DNA of 5,887 nt. It comes from DATAEK01 sp036258055 (GTDB lineage: Bacteria; Acidobacteriota; Vicinamibacteria; Vicinamibacterales; 2-12-FULL-66-21). Both the position numbers and the translations under genes were made by a program. The notes under the pieces are model-generated. The model had not been told where the DNA came from. It made no database searches and saw only the letters and a list, made by a program, of their open reading frames with translations. The stretch spans positions 1 through 5,887 of the forward strand of contig DATAEK010000265.1 in NCBI GenBank assembly GCA_036258055.1, read 5' to 3'. Below are positions 5,483 through 5,887 of the stretch, piece after piece; the stretch's first letter is position 1, and the number at the start of each line of letters is the position of its first letter.

Positions 5483-5887
5483 TTACGCCGCGCGACGCTC
5501 GTATCGGTGATGGAGCCCACCGACTTCGGGGATCGCGACGATCTGCCCGGCTGGCCGGTTGGACCGGTCTGCCGTCAGGCGTGTCTTTGCCCAATCCAAG
5601 ATGCGTCCGACTTCTGTGGTAGTACGCTACGTAAACGGAGACCGTCGGCGCAAATGAGCCTCACCGAGCACGATGACGTGGTCAAGGTACTCGCGTCGAA
5701 TTGAGCCAATCACTCTTTCAGCGTACGGATTCAGCCACGGACTCGCCGGACTGGAGATGACTTCCGCAATCCCCGACCCGCCGCGCGGCGACGGAACGCG
5801 TCGCCGTAGGTGCTGTCTCGATCTGTTAGCAATCGTCGTGGCGTCGTGGCGTGTGGAAACGCCTCGACGACTTGCTGAGCGGCCCAG
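5483..5887 (-). pseudogene. Decayed transposase, DDE integrase-core type (IS3/IS481-like), C-terminal part
   Basis: Reading the minus strand from the right edge: AAQQVVEAFPHATTPRRLLT then DRDSTYGDAFRRRAAG; after a shift GIAEVISSPASPWLNPYAER and VIGSIRREYLDHVIVLGEAH; after a second shift YVAYYHRSRTHLGLGKDTP and DGRPVQPA; after a third shift GQIVAIPEVGGLHHRYERRA and the stop TAA (5485-5483). These are the second Asp and the Glu regions of an rve-type catalytic core, with 34 residues between TD and the Glu of YAER once frames are joined. The shifts lie near 5771-5775 (a G run, one base lost), about 5643-5650 (one base lost; otherwise TAG at 5629-5627) and about 5549-5553 (one base gained or two lost). 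The first Asp and N-terminal part lie beyond the window. The gene is inactive as it stands. Confidence 0.85.

Overview
The window is high-GC bacterial DNA. The left two thirds is an intact-looking operon and the right third is a scarred, accessory-type region. The GC-rich codon use, tight overlapping genes and type of degenerate transposase would fit an uncultured soil or sediment lineage (for example Acidobacteria-like). No marker in the window fixes the taxon, so that placement is only a guess.

Left region (1-4131, + strand): three translationally coupled genes. The first is the C-terminal part of DabA (DUF2309 family), open from the window edge and carrying the GHGS and DCGACGG zinc-site motifs. 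It overlaps dabB by ATGA. DabB is a NuoL/MrpA-like membrane subunit with the EGPTPSSA signature. DabB overlaps by 8 bp a second, more divergent antiporter-like membrane protein (NuoM-like). DabA and DabB together form the DAB inorganic-carbon accumulation complex: a cytoplasmic, carbonic-anhydrase-like, zinc-dependent subunit on a cation- or proton-driven membrane subunit. The third gene suggests a three-part version with an additional membrane subunit that has lost several ion-path residues.

Junction (about 4120-4290): just after the stop of the third gene lies, on the minus strand, a clean copy of the last 26 nt of a tRNA (T-arm 3' half, acceptor 3' strand, CCA). It looks like a serine-type tRNA 3' end and is the kind of duplicated tRNA end left by tyrosine-recombinase integration. 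The tRNA end forms part of the left arm of a large nested dyad centred on 4184. The dyad contains a 29-bp near-perfect palindrome and, on the right, three ATGCC repeats with a 9-bp period. This compact structure is the most unusual thing in the window.

Right region (4288-5887): a 5'-truncated small protein resembling antibiotic-biosynthesis-monooxygenase-type (ABM) proteins, then an intact CoA-binding (Rossmann) protein, then a membrane-protein start with a good ribosome site that stops after 17 codons. The first and last are broken at the outer edges of the block. The window ends in a transposase (DDE integrase-core type) on the minus strand, broken by three frameshifts and running off the right edge. 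The layout suggests a carbon-uptake operon bordered by an integration scar and then by a decayed small operon cut by an insertion sequence.
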